Shown here piece by piece: positions 52,752-61,851 of a DNA stretch of 64,000 nt (position 1 is its first letter; the number at the start of each line of letters is the position of its first letter). The stretch lies in the NCBI RefSeq assembly GCF_045310695.1, contig NZ_JBJIAA010000022.1:18317-82316 (forward strand), read 5' to 3'. The DNA is from Clostridium_S neuense. Its GTDB lineage: Bacteria > Bacillota > Clostridia > Clostridiales > Clostridiaceae. The translations under genes were made by a program, and so were the position numbers. The notes under the pieces are model-generated. The model was not told where the DNA came from and made no database searches. It saw only the letters and a list, made by a program, of their open reading frames with translations.

Positions 52752-52791
52752 ATAATACTATTCTATTATCTAATGGAATTTAATTCAATAG
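52752..52791 (-). promoter_or_regulatory. Promoter of the integrase-like gene
   Basis: Minus strand TTGAAT (52783-52788), 17 bases, TAGAAT (52760-52765), with GAATTAAATTC symmetry in the spacer. It is the twin of the hsdR promoter block at 51554-51593. Confidence 0.65.
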
Positions 52792-52812
52792 TTTTCTATT
52801 TTTAACCATAAT

Positions 52813-52843
52813 AAAAAGCACTCAACCTCAACGATTAAATGCT
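52813..52843 (-). terminator. Terminator of the RlmD-type gene
   Basis: Minus strand GCATTTAA-8-TTGAGTGC and TTTTTATTA. The terminator and the sequence just before it resemble the ywbE 3' region (31365-31420), a further hint of shared ancestry. Confidence 0.7.
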
Positions 52844-52968
52844 CTTTATTATATTTAAACTTTATTTTATCCTAAAACTATTTCATATCCTCATTCTCAA
52901 CAGTAATCCATATTTTCATGTACAGAAACATATTTAATAAACTTCAAGACTGAGTCGTATAGATGTGC

Positions 52969-54324
52969 TTACTTCTTATATAACAGTACACAGGTTTCAA
53001 CGTGCCCTGTCGAAGGGAACATATCCACCACTTTAACCCTCTCCACTACATATCCCTTAGCAATTAACACGCCAAGGTCATCCACAAGTGTTTTAGGATT
53101 GCAGGAAACGTAAACTATAGTAGGAGCGTTAAACTCTATAACATATCTCATAGCATTGGGATGAACACCAGGTCTTGGAGGATCAAGAATTATAGCATCT
53201 GGTTTATCTTGAAGCTCTGTTATAACCTTTGCAACATCACCTGCTATAAAAGTGCAGTTTGAAATATTGTTTAGTTCCGCATTTTCTTTAGCTGCCTCTA
53301 CTGCTTCCTCTATGAGCTCTATGCCTATTACTTTCTTTGCACTTGAGGCTGCAAGCTGTCCTATGGTTCCAGTGCCACAGTAAAGGTCAAATACAGTCTT
53401 GTTTGAAGCATCGCCTAAGAACTCCATTGCAGTGCTGTAAAGCCTTTCCGCACCTTTAGAATTAGTTTGAAAAAAGGAAAATGGGGAAATTTTAAATTTA
53501 AGACCAAGAAGCTCTTCTATTATGTAATCCTTACCAAATAGTACATCTATCTTGTCAGCACGAACCATGTCGGCAAGACCATCATTTATAATATGTAGTA
53601 TTCCTTTAAGCTTCCCTTTATAAGCTATATTTTGAAGCTTAGAATTAATTTCTTCTAAATCAAAATCAAGCTGGGAAGTTGTAACTATCCCTATTAATAT
53701 TTCGCCAGTGTTTTTAGCCTTTCTTACAAGCAAATTTCTGAGATAACCGGAATGCTTCATAACTCTGTAATAAGGCAGTTTCTTTTCTCTAAAATACGTT
53801 ACAACAGTGCTTAAAATCATGTTAAAATCTTCATCTACAATTTTACAGTTATCTGTATTTATTATAGAAAAGCTGCTGTTTTTTGCATGAAGCCCAAGAG
53901 TAAGTTCTCCGTCTTTTTCAAGATCACCAAAGGTATACTCCATTTTATTCCTGTATTCAAAAGGCTCTGGACTGCCTATAATTCCTTCATATTTAAAACC
54001 ACTTATGCCAGCTTTTTTAAAAAGATCGAGAACCTGCTTTTCTTTAAGCTTGAGTTGATCCTCATAGGACAAAAATTGATATATACAACCTCCGCAGTTT
54101 CCAAAGTCAGGGCATGAAGGCTGTACAGCCCCAGGTATATTTTCTAATACCTGAAGAAGCTTGCCCTTTGCATATTTTTCACGTTTTTTTGTTATTCTAG
54201 CAGTTACCTTCTGCCCCGGAACTGCACCCTTTATATATACTTTTTTATTCTCATGTACTGCTATTCCTTCAGCTGGAAATTCTATATCCTCTATTAAAAA
54301 ATCGTATACTCCATTTTTTTTCAT
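52969..54324 (-). CDS. 23S rRNA (uracil-5-)-methyltransferase, RlmD/RumA family
   Basis: A 451-residue SAM-dependent enzyme forming 5-methyluridine in 23S rRNA. The N-terminal TRAM domain is at 1-58, the [4Fe-4S] cysteines are in CPDFGNCGGC plus a downstream CKIV, and the SAM motif is VFDLYCGTGTIGQLA. The catalytic-type Cys is in YVSCNPKTL, with a preceding LDPPRPGVH. The C-terminus GHVETCVLLYKK is the family signature also found in remnants at 31.66 and 37.23 kb. Firmicute versions may modify U747 and/or U1939, so no position is assigned. Confidence 0.92.
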   Translation of the reverse strand: MKKNGVYDFLIEDIEFPAEGIAVHENKKVYIKGAVPGQKVTARITKKREKYAKGKLLQVLENIPGAVQPSCPDFGNCGGCIYQFLSYEDQLKLKEKQVLDLFKKAGISGFKYEGIIGSPEPFEYRNKMEYTFGDLEKDGELTLGLHAKNSSFSIINTDNCKIVDEDFNMILSTVVTYFREKKLPYYRVMKHSGYLRNLLVRKAKNTGEILIGIVTTSQLDFDLEEINSKLQNIAYKGKLKGILHIINDGLADMVRADKIDVLFGKDYIIEELLGLKFKISPFSFFQTNSKGAERLYSTAMEFLGDASNKTVFDLYCGTGTIGQLAASSAKKVIGIELIEEAVEAAKENAELNNISNCTFIAGDVAKVITELQDKPDAIILDPPRPGVHPNAMRYVIEFNAPTIVYVSCNPKTLVDDLGVLIAKGYVVERVKVVDMFPSTGHVETCVLLYKK

Positions 54325-54348
54325 GTAATATTTACTCCTAATTTAACT

Positions 54349-54732
54349 TTATTTTGATATTTTAAATCCGCCTAGTATGTATCCAACTGTAGCATTTTTC
54401 TTTGAACCTAACATTATAAGTGTGTATAAAATATTACATACTGCATAGATAAGGAAATACATTGCAGTAACCTGCTTTATATAAAGATAGAAAACATTTT
54501 TAAGTATAAATCCTGTTATTAAAAGTAATATACCCGATAATGCAAAAAGTACAACTTGATCAACAAATACCGAATAAATAACCCTTGAAAATGGAATTCT
54601 TTCAGAGCTTACATCAGTTAATTCCTCAAGCATTTCTTCTGCTGCCTCTTCTTTTACTACTGCTTCAGCTTTATTTTCTTCTAAAGCTTTATCAGAATTC
54701 TGCTCTTTAGAATAATTATTTTCATCTGACAT
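54349..54732 (-). CDS. RDD-like small membrane protein
   Basis: A 127-residue protein. An acidic N-terminal cytoplasmic stretch (about 45 residues) is followed by three probable TM helices: IYSVFVDQVVLFALSGILLLI, YIKQVTAMYFLIYAVC and neighbours. The R-x-x-x-x-x-x-D pattern (RVIYSVFVD) and C-terminal ATVGYILGGFKI resemble the RDD family. The start at 54732 follows GGGAGG; the longer frame is rejected. It lies 24 bases upstream of the methyltransferase gene, likely an operon. Function unknown. Confidence 0.65.
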   Translation of the reverse strand: MSDENNYSKEQNSDKALEENKAEAVVKEEAAEEMLEELTDVSSERIPFSRVIYSVFVDQVVLFALSGILLLITGFILKNVFYLYIKQVTAMYFLIYAVCNILYTLIMLGSKKNATVGYILGGFKISK

Positions 54733-54866
54733 TTTAATTCCTCCCAAATATATAATATAATAATAATAAATAGCACATGTTTTATTATGCACTACTATGC
54801 TTTATATGTAAATACAGTTAATAAATTATTTACTTTATATTTAAATTTTTATGTGGAGGCACAACA

Positions 54867-56744
54867 ATGAACATCAATTCAAACCAACTAAAAAATTTCT
54901 TAATTAGTGGACTGGATATTTTATTTTTTTTAATACTGGTTACGCTTAAGCTAACTCTGTTTGACAAATCAATTTCCCCTGAACATTTTAATTACAAGCT
55001 AGTAATCAAACCAATTATATATTCTGCTATATGTTTAATAGGCATTTCTTTAATTTTCAAAAACAAAGGAAGAACAAGATTTTTATACATAACCAATATA
55101 ATAATAAGCTTAATTTTAATTGCGGACACTGTCTATTTCAGATATTTTAAAGATGTAATTTCTGTTGGTGTTTTAAGAAATGGAGTTATGCTGGGGGGAG
55201 TAAAGTCAAGCGTAACGGATTTGATAAAGGCACAGGACTTCCTATATCTTTTAGACATTTTAATTTTTATCCCACTTTTAATGCTTTATAAAAAATACAA
55301 CATAAGTCCCAAAATATCCATTTACAAAAGACTTGCTTCCTTTATAATTATTTTTACTATAGGAGCAGTTTGGGATGGACTATCAATATACAAGATGTCC
55401 CTTGACCAGCCAAGACTTATAACCACAATGTACAACAGAGTATACATTTCAAAATTTTTGGGTGATATTAACTTTCATGTGCTTGACCTATATAACGTTA
55501 CCTCAAATAAAATTGCAAGCCTTAAAACGATTTCTCCCCAAAAAGAGAAGGAAATAAAAACTTACTTAAGCAAAAATAGTTCTAATACCACAAGCAATAT
55601 GAAAAATATAGGTAAAGGTAAAAATCTCATAATGATTCAGGTAGAGGCCTTGCAGCAATTTGTTATAAACGCTAAGATAAATGATCAGGAAATAACCCCG
55701 AATTTAAACAGATGGATAAAAAAATCTCTATACTTTGATAATTTCTTTTATCAGGTTGCCTCTGGAAACACCTCTGATGCTGAATTTTTAACAAACAACT
55801 CCCTATATCCTGCTGCTTCTGGTGCAGTATATTACATGTACGCCGGAAATACTTACAGCTCACTTGCAAAGGAAATGAATGATAAAAATTATTATACTTC
55901 CGTGTTGCATGGATACAGCGAAGGTTTTTGGAACAGAAATGTTATGTATAAAGCTGAAAAATTTGATGACTTTTGGGGAGAAAAATCATATAATTTAGAT
56001 GAAACTGTGGGACTTGGATTAAGTGACAAGTCATTTTTAAATCAGTCTCTTGTGAAAATGCAGAAATTCAAGCAGCCATTTTATTCATTTTTGATAACTC
56101 TAAGCAGTCATTTTCCTTATGATGATACAAAAGGTTATGACAGTGATCTTAACGTTGACCCTATTGAAGATACCCTTACCGGAGACTATCTTAATGGTAT
56201 ACATTACACAGATGCTCAGCTTGGAATGTTTCTTGACAATCTTGAAAAAAGCGGCATGCTTGATAATTCAATAGTAATACTTTATGGAGATCATTATGCT
56301 ATACCTAAGGATAAAACCAATGAGCTGTACAACTTTGAAGGTATAAAAAATCCTACTGATTTAAACTGGTTTCAGCTGCAAAAGGTGCCAATGCTGATAC
56401 ATTTCCCAAAGGATGATTATAAGGGCATAAATCATTCTTATACAGGCCAGATTGATATATATCCAACCATAGCAAATATGTTTAATTTACCACAGAAATA
56501 TATGCTTGGACATGATTTGTTTAATACAAAAAATGAAACTGTAATGTTTAGAAATGGTTCTTTTACTGACGGAACTACATTTTATGTATCCTGGACCAAT
56601 ACCTATTACGACATAAAAACGGGCAACATAGTGCCAGAAACCGCGCAGCTAAGAAACCTTAAAGATAAAACCCTAGTAAACCTTGAGTATTCAGACGACA
56701 TATTAAACCATAACCTTATAAAGAAGTTTGAAAACAAAAAATAA
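54867..56744 (+). CDS. LTA synthase family phosphoglycerol transferase
   Basis: A 625-residue membrane enzyme. Five N-terminal TM helices (~10-175) precede an extracellular sulfatase-fold domain with NLIMIQVEALQQFVIN (metal Glu), the nucleophile Thr in SGNTSDAEF, and LYGDHYAIP (metal ligands Asp/His). LtaS-type enzymes build the glycerol-phosphate chain of lipoteichoic acid from phosphatidylglycerol; related YvgJ/YqgS types prime or modify it. GGAGG precedes the ATG. It is divergent from the RDD-like gene. A TauE-like gene follows 27 bases later. Confidence 0.9.
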   Translation: MNINSNQLKNFLISGLDILFFLILVTLKLTLFDKSISPEHFNYKLVIKPIIYSAICLIGISLIFKNKGRTRFLYITNIIISLILIADTVYFRYFKDVISVGVLRNGVMLGGVKSSVTDLIKAQDFLYLLDILIFIPLLMLYKKYNISPKISIYKRLASFIIIFTIGAVWDGLSIYKMSLDQPRLITTMYNRVYISKFLGDINFHVLDLYNVTSNKIASLKTISPQKEKEIKTYLSKNSSNTTSNMKNIGKGKNLIMIQVEALQQFVINAKINDQEITPNLNRWIKKSLYFDNFFYQVASGNTSDAEFLTNNSLYPAASGAVYYMYAGNTYSSLAKEMNDKNYYTSVLHGYSEGFWNRNVMYKAEKFDDFWGEKSYNLDETVGLGLSDKSFLNQSLVKMQKFKQPFYSFLITLSSHFPYDDTKGYDSDLNVDPIEDTLTGDYLNGIHYTDAQLGMFLDNLEKSGMLDNSIVILYGDHYAIPKDKTNELYNFEGIKNPTDLNWFQLQKVPMLIHFPKDDYKGINHSYTGQIDIYPTIANMFNLPQKYMLGHDLFNTKNETVMFRNGSFTDGTTFYVSWTNTYYDIKTGNIVPETAQLRNLKDKTLVNLEYSDDILNHNLIKKFENKK

Positions 56745-56771
56745 ATATGCAGAAGACAGGAAGTGCTAATT

Positions 56772-57563
56772 TTGAACTATTTCATTTACTTAAATCACAC
56801 TAAATTTTCAATAACCATAATTATATTTCTCGCTTTAGCGTGTTTTGCAGCTGCAGCTGTGGACTCTATTGCAGGCGGCGGAGGCCTTATAAGTTTGCCA
56901 GCTTACATACTGTGCGGCATACCTTCCCATGTAGCCTTAGGTACTAACAAGTTTTCTTCAACCTCTGGTGCAGTTATAAGCGGCTTTCAATACTTTAAAA
57001 ACGGGAAAGTTAATCTTAAGCTTTTAAAATACCTCATCCCCTTTTCTTTTGTAGGCTCTATGCTTGGAGTTTACACAGTTCTCAAAATAGATGAAAATCT
57101 AATCAGAGCAATTGTACTTATATTAATATTATTTGTTGGCGTATACAGCTTATTTTCAAAGAAATTGGGTATGGAAGACAACTTTAAAGGGATAAACAGA
57201 AAAAACATACTTTTAGGAATGGTTCTCGCCTTTTGCCTTGGCTTTTATGATGGTTTTTTTGGTCCAGGTGTAGGTTCATTTCTCATTTTTGGAATGATAA
57301 AAATATATGGTTACAACTATATAAACGCAAGCGGAAATTCAAAAGTCTTAAACTTAACCAGCAACGTATCCGCTCTTATAATATTTGCACTGCACAGCCA
57401 AATTTATTTTTACCTGGGACTTATAACGGCTTGTGCTATGATTTTAGGAGCCAATTTAGGTACCAAGATAGCACTAAAGAAAGGAAGTAAACTTATAAAA
57501 CCAATATTCATATGCATGTCTCTTGGTGTTGCTATAAAAATGATTTATTCATTAGTCCTTTAA
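56772..57563 (+). CDS. TauE/SafE family anion permease
   Basis: A 263-residue, about 8-TM membrane protein. The signature is DSIAGGGGLISLPAYILCGIP near residue 30, with LGTNKFSSTSGA after it and GFYDGFFGPGVGSFL in the second half, the internal repeat of the family. Such proteins export sulfite, sulfoacetate or other organosulfur anions. The start is taken as TTG 56772, eight bases after AGGA; GTG 56763 abuts the site. It is downstream of the LtaS-like gene in one transcript. Confidence 0.88.
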   Translation: MNYFIYLNHTKFSITIIIFLALACFAAAAVDSIAGGGGLISLPAYILCGIPSHVALGTNKFSSTSGAVISGFQYFKNGKVNLKLLKYLIPFSFVGSMLGVYTVLKIDENLIRAIVLILILFVGVYSLFSKKLGMEDNFKGINRKNILLGMVLAFCLGFYDGFFGPGVGSFLIFGMIKIYGYNYINASGNSKVLNLTSNVSALIIFALHSQIYFYLGLITACAMILGANLGTKIALKKGSKLIKPIFICMSLGVAIKMIYSLVL

Positions 57564-57564
57564 T

Positions 57565-57623
57565 AAAAAAGAGCTGATGTAAATATAAACTTCTACAGCT
57601 TATATTGACATCAGCTCTTTTTT
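57565..57623. terminator. Bidirectional rho-independent terminator
   Basis: A perfect 16-bp stem AAAAAAGAGCTGATGT / ACATCAGCTCTTTTTT between the convergent TauE-like and GH-like genes. It overlaps the final bases of the latter's stop region. Confidence 0.85.
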
Positions 57624-58752
57624 ATTTATAATTATACCACTGCTTTATCACTTTCGTGCTTTCACTGCTTGGGTAATACATTTTACTGCTACTGTGTTCG
57701 CCTACTGCAAATATTGAAAAACCTAAAAACCACTTTTCGTATTCAAAATTTCTTCTATAGGCTTCAAAACAATTTGCCTGTTCCTGTCCATTTTCCTTTA
57801 CAGTTATTTTTTTATCAGCCAGCACTTTTACAGAGGCAGGATTCCATGGCTGGATGGAGGCACCAGTTTGTCTTGGAAAACCAAGTTCTCCAAAGAAAAT
57901 TGGCTTTTTCCACTTATCATAAAAGTTTTTTATCTCCTGCTTTACATTTTGATTTCTATAATATATTTCCGTTTTATTGATTGCATTTGAAAGCTCGTCT
58001 ACAGAATTTGTTTCTCTATCAGTAAGTTCAAAATAAGCTGATATGGATATAAAATCAACCTTAGAAAACAGCTTATTATTTAACTTTTTATTGTAATCCT
58101 CCTGAGTCTTTTTATCCCATGCTGCTGTATACCAATAAGGTGTTCTATATGTAACTAGTCCTTTGTAATATTTTCTAACAAAATCTATTGTATCGCACCA
58201 ATAATTTTGAGCATATTCAATACAAACATAGTTAGAAGCAACATTCATAGCATCCACATGATAAGGAACGGCTATATCATCAATAAGTTTTTTTAACACA
58301 AGGTTTTTCCAATTCGAAAAAAAAGAATTAATTGATTTTGGTTTCCAGCTAGTTTCTTCAAGTGATCCATTTGCTATCCAAGGATATGGTTCCAAAATAA
58401 CATTTATGCCCTTTTTATTTAACTTCTTTATAAGTGTTATCGCTTTTTCTTCACTGTCTCCATTTACCTTCATAGTATCAGATTTTAAATCCTTTATATC
58501 TACAACAACAGGCACGTTCACAGTATTCAATTTAAATTTATCAACATCACTCAAAGCTTGTTCAATATTATAGTCTGTTGAAAGATTACCTGATTTTATT
58601 TTGCTTTTAAATTCCTTGTTCAATGTTTTACCTTCAAGCTTATTCACTTTGTCATTAATATACCCTCTTGCAGTTGGGTTTTTATAGCATATTACTCCAG
58701 CAATAAGTATAACAATAACAAATAAAACACCTATTTTTCTAAACTTACTCAT
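57622..58752 (-). CDS. Membrane-anchored glycoside-hydrolase-like TIM-barrel protein
   Basis: A 376-residue protein. The N-terminal signal anchor is KIGVLFVIVILIAGVICY, followed by a TIM barrel similar to the GTA-TIM/GH113 group: VNVPVVVDIKDL, NVILEPYPWI, VASNYVCIEYAQNYW, DFISISAYFEL and PIFFGELGFPRQTG with the probable catalytic Glu. It would act on the outer face of the cell, perhaps on cell-wall or capsular glycan. The exact family number is uncertain. Followed by a shared terminator. Confidence 0.75.
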   Translation of the reverse strand: MSKFRKIGVLFVIVILIAGVICYKNPTARGYINDKVNKLEGKTLNKEFKSKIKSGNLSTDYNIEQALSDVDKFKLNTVNVPVVVDIKDLKSDTMKVNGDSEEKAITLIKKLNKKGINVILEPYPWIANGSLEETSWKPKSINSFFSNWKNLVLKKLIDDIAVPYHVDAMNVASNYVCIEYAQNYWCDTIDFVRKYYKGLVTYRTPYWYTAAWDKKTQEDYNKKLNNKLFSKVDFISISAYFELTDRETNSVDELSNAINKTEIYYRNQNVKQEIKNFYDKWKKPIFFGELGFPRQTGASIQPWNPASVKVLADKKITVKENGQEQANCFEAYRRNFEYEKWFLGFSIFAVGEHSSSKMYYPSSESTKVIKQWYNYK

Positions 58753-58834
58753 TAAAACTTCTGCCTCTCTACATGATATTTATTCTCATAAATCTTATAA
58801 ACTTTTATGAGAAATAGTTCTTGCTTACCACAAA

Positions 58835-59578
58835 TCAAAAATAATTACTTACACATTCCTTTAAAACATTCATTTTATTACTTTTTTCTATGTTTTTTAT
58901 TGTTTCCCCATCTTCTTCAATTGAGATTCCAAGGCCAACCTCTTCAAATAAAGAAACATCCTTAGGATACTCTCCTATAGCTATAAAATCTTTGAGCTTC
59001 CATTTTTTCTTTTTTGCAAGGCATCTTAAGGCCATCCCCTTATCAACTCTTAAGTTTTTTAAAATGACCTTGTTTTCGCAAACATGTGAATAACATTCTA
59101 AATAATTTTGTGAAATAAATTTTAATAGTTCATTGTGTTCTTCCTCTGATATATCCATAATAATTTCTAGAACATTAGGGCATTCACCCATATCACAGGT
59201 ATATAAAAAGCTCTTTACTCCAACTAGCCATTTTTCATAATCTATTTCTCCCTTGCTTGTAATAATTCGAAAACCTATATTTCTTTTTTTTGCCCAAAAA
59301 CAAAGCTCTTTAGTAGTTTTTATAGCTAAATGGAATTCAAAATTATACTCACCTTTAAACGGAGAATAAACTTTAGCACCTTCCATAATTATAGCAGGTT
59401 CCTTTATATTTAAATCCCGCATAATATTTTCTACAAGCTCCCCATTACCATCTGTATACAGCACTACAGGTACATCTCTATCAATTAAACATTTCAACAT
59501 TTTAAATTTATTTATAAGTTCATCTTTATTTAGAAACTTAAACTCATCAATATCCAGTACTAGTCCATTATATTTCAT
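58835..59578 (-). CDS. Cof-like HAD-superfamily protein with altered motif IV
   Basis: A 247-residue Cof-type HAD phosphatase homologue. Motif I is LVLDIDEF (DxD), motif II VVLYTDGNG, motif III Lys in VDKGMALRCLAKK. Motif IV reads IGEYPKDVSLFEEVGLGISI, where family members have GDxxND; Glu and Asp remain, so magnesium binding is possible but unusual. The start at 59578 lies nine bases after GGAGG. It stands alone. The substrate is unknown. Confidence 0.75.
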   Translation of the reverse strand: MKYNGLVLDIDEFKFLNKDELINKFKMLKCLIDRDVPVVLYTDGNGELVENIMRDLNIKEPAIIMEGAKVYSPFKGEYNFEFHLAIKTTKELCFWAKKRNIGFRIITSKGEIDYEKWLVGVKSFLYTCDMGECPNVLEIIMDISEEEHNELLKFISQNYLECYSHVCENKVILKNLRVDKGMALRCLAKKKKWKLKDFIAIGEYPKDVSLFEEVGLGISIEEDGETIKNIEKSNKMNVLKECVSNYF

Positions 59579-59725
59579 GTAATTATACCTCCACAATCAC
59601 TACATCTAAAAACATAACAAGCTTACTTTTACAATTTATTACTTTTAGTAAAAAAATACACGCACCAATTACTTTTATAATAAGTAAGCCAAGTCAATAA
59701 TATAATACTATTTTTTTTCAATATA

Positions 59726-59751
59726 GTAAACAAGTAAATTGGATTGTTTAC
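59726..59751. promoter_or_regulatory. Inverted repeat of unknown role
   Basis: GTAAACAA (59726-59733) and TTGTTTAC (59744-59751), separated by 10 bases, in the gap between the prenyltransferase and HAD genes. It could be an operator for the HAD gene. Confidence 0.35.
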
Positions 59752-59802
59752 AGTTTAAGTAATTTATGCAATATATTATATTTGTCAAAAGTAATCAATA
59801 TA

Positions 59803-60447
59803 TCAACCGCCTAAGGTTATATCCTGCTTATCATACCATTTTAATGCTTCATAAAAATGCTCCTCTTTAAAATCCGGCCAGTAATCATCTATAATATAAA
59901 AATCTGCATATGCTGATTGAACTGGCAGGAATCCACTAAGCCTTCTTCTGCCACCCCATCTTATTACTAAGTCCACTCTGGATACATCCCTGGATGCTAT
60001 ATTATTTGTTATATCCCTGGTATCCATGTTCTCACCAGTCATTATTTGACCTAAATCCCACTGCCAACTGTAGTTAATTAAAAAATTGACCTTTATTCCA
60101 CCAGTACCAAATTGCTTTCTTTCAGTATAATAATTTAGTTCCTGTGGAAACATCTTCGACTCCTTGTTTCCAACAACAAGAAGTGATGCATTTTCTTTTG
60201 AAATAACATTAACTGAATCTATACACGCATTTGTAAAGGCAATTCTCTGCTCTCTTGGCCTTTTTGTATTATCTACTGTAAAACCATAATATGTAATTTC
60301 CTTTATTCCTACTTTTTCGCACAACTTAAAAAGGCAGAGTCCTGGATTTATACCCTTTTCATAACCCATTTCTTTTGACATCCCTTTTGACTGTGCCCAT
60401 CTTCTATTTCCATCTGGAATTATCCCTATATGTTTTGGCAATCTCAC
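59803..60447 (-). CDS. Undecaprenyl-diphosphate-synthase-family cis-prenyltransferase (short)
   Basis: A 214-residue cis-prenyltransferase. It has the diphosphate site HIGIIPDGNRRWAQ at the N-terminus and the conserved IRWGGRRRLSGFLPVQSAYADFYIIDDYWPDF near the C-terminus. Typical UppS is about 240-260 residues, so 30-40 residues are missing in the middle, and the HS-TENW region is altered to YGFTVDNTKRP. The start is GTG 60447, behind AAGGTGGGG. It stands alone rather than in an isoprenoid/cdsA cluster, so it may make a shorter or specialised polyprenyl lipid. The chain length is not predictable. Confidence 0.82.
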   Translation of the reverse strand: MRLPKHIGIIPDGNRRWAQSKGMSKEMGYEKGINPGLCLFKLCEKVGIKEITYYGFTVDNTKRPREQRIAFTNACIDSVNVISKENASLLVVGNKESKMFPQELNYYTERKQFGTGGIKVNFLINYSWQWDLGQIMTGENMDTRDITNNIASRDVSRVDLVIRWGGRRRLSGFLPVQSAYADFYIIDDYWPDFKEEHFYEALKWYDKQDITLGG

Positions 60448-60560
60448 ATTAAACCCCACCTTAAATATCGTATAAGCATTTATTTAAATAGTATTGACTA
60501 TAGTAATGCTACTTATTCAATATACTTTATGCATTTCTTTTAAGGTGACTAATATAAAAA

Positions 60561-61577
60561 TCAAACTCTTCTGCAGCTATCTCTAGTTATAAGCTTTGTA
60601 TTTAATCTTATAATACTGGTTTGTTGATTTTCATCCTTTATTACGTCTAACAGCATTTTAGCTGCACTTTCACCAAGCCTATACATATTTTGATCCACGG
60701 TAGTTATTTGTGGTTCTACAAGACTTGATATTACAATATTATCAAAGCCTATTATGGATACATCCTTTGGCACTTCATAATTCAATCTCTTACATGCATT
60801 AAGAACTCCAAGTGCCATAAGGTCATTACAGGCAAAAACTGCTGTTGGTAAAGAAACATTTTTCAGCTCCTTAATCATAATATCCATAGTTACATACACA
60901 GTTTCATAACTATTTCCCTGCCCAACATCTACAATATGCTTATTTTTTAACAGCTTATGTTCTTTAAGAATATCTATGTAAACATCCTTTTTCAAATCAT
61001 AAGAATAACTTTTTCTTCCTTTTACAAATATAATATTTTTATGTCCAAGCTCTAATAAATAATTGATTGCCTGTCTCGTACCACTTTCCTGATCATTTAA
61101 TACAAAATTACACTTTATGTTCTTATTATATCCGTTTATACAAACAAGTGGCAAATCTTTACTCACATCTTCATAAAATCCACTTTTTATATTTTCAGTT
61201 TTAGGATCAATAGAGATAATACCATCAACTTGTCTTGCCATAAGCGAGTTTATGTACATAACTTCTTGATCCGCCTTATCCCCCGTGTCACAAAGATAAA
61301 TTGAATATCCACTATCCTTAAGTGATGTTTCCACAGCTTTTATAACAGTTGGAAAAAACAAATTATCTATTCTTGGAACCAAAACACCTATAGTTTTAGT
61401 GTTTTGATTTATTAGAGCTCTAGCAAGTACATTAGGGCTAAATTTTAGTTTTTCTATTGCTGCTTCAACTCTTTTTCTGGTTTCTTCTTTTACAGGATAG
61501 TTATTATTTATAACTCTAGATACAGTACTCATTGAAACCTTTGCTTCTTTTGCAACATCCTTAATATTTACCGGCAT
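60561..61577 (-). CDS. LacI-family transcriptional regulator
   Basis: A 338-residue repressor. The N-terminal helix-turn-helix and hinge are NIKDVAKEAKVSMSTVSRVINN and RKRVEAAIEKLKFSPNVLARAL; the periplasmic-binding-like ligand domain (60-338) includes TKTIGVLVPRIDNLFF, GFDNIVISSLVEPQITTVDQ. It resembles CcpA/GalR relatives. GAGGAGG precedes the ATG. Two near-identical palindromes lie in the 274-base divergent region with galE, so it probably represses itself and galE. The effector is likely a sugar. Confidence 0.92.
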   Translation of the reverse strand: MPVNIKDVAKEAKVSMSTVSRVINNNYPVKEETRKRVEAAIEKLKFSPNVLARALINQNTKTIGVLVPRIDNLFFPTVIKAVETSLKDSGYSIYLCDTGDKADQEVMYINSLMARQVDGIISIDPKTENIKSGFYEDVSKDLPLVCINGYNKNIKCNFVLNDQESGTRQAINYLLELGHKNIIFVKGRKSYSYDLKKDVYIDILKEHKLLKNKHIVDVGQGNSYETVYVTMDIMIKELKNVSLPTAVFACNDLMALGVLNACKRLNYEVPKDVSIIGFDNIVISSLVEPQITTVDQNMYRLGESAAKMLLDVIKDENQQTSIIRLNTKLITRDSCRRV

Positions 61578-61594
61578 AACTAGACCTCCTCACT

Positions 61595-61608
61595 AGAAAA
61601 TCTTTTCT
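61595..61608. promoter_or_regulatory. LacI-family operator 1
   Basis: AGAAAA-TC-TTTTCT, a perfect 6-2-6 palindrome 17 bases before the lacI-type start codon, overlapping its leader; consistent with autoregulation. Confidence 0.6.
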
Positions 61609-61708
61609 TAAATTTTACTAGGTAATTTTATAATTGTAAATACATTTAGCTAAAAACCTACCATTTTTCACTTTAATTAAGTTAAAATATGTGATAAAAT
61701 ATAACTGG

Positions 61709-61730
61709 TTATAGAAAACCTTTTCTATAA
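61709..61730. promoter_or_regulatory. LacI-family operator 2
   Basis: TTATAGAAAA-CC-TTTTCTATAA, a perfect 10-2-10 palindrome of the same core as operator 1. An extended -10 promoter (TGCTATAAT, 61797-61805) for galE lies downstream. Confidence 0.7.
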
Positions 61731-61851
61731 TCCTATGTTGTTAACAAAAACTTTAATGAAATAACTACTCATATTCAAATTTAGACTTGTTTATTATGCT
61801 ATAATGAATTGAACTCACTTAATATTATATTTAATTTAGGAGGTTTTAATG

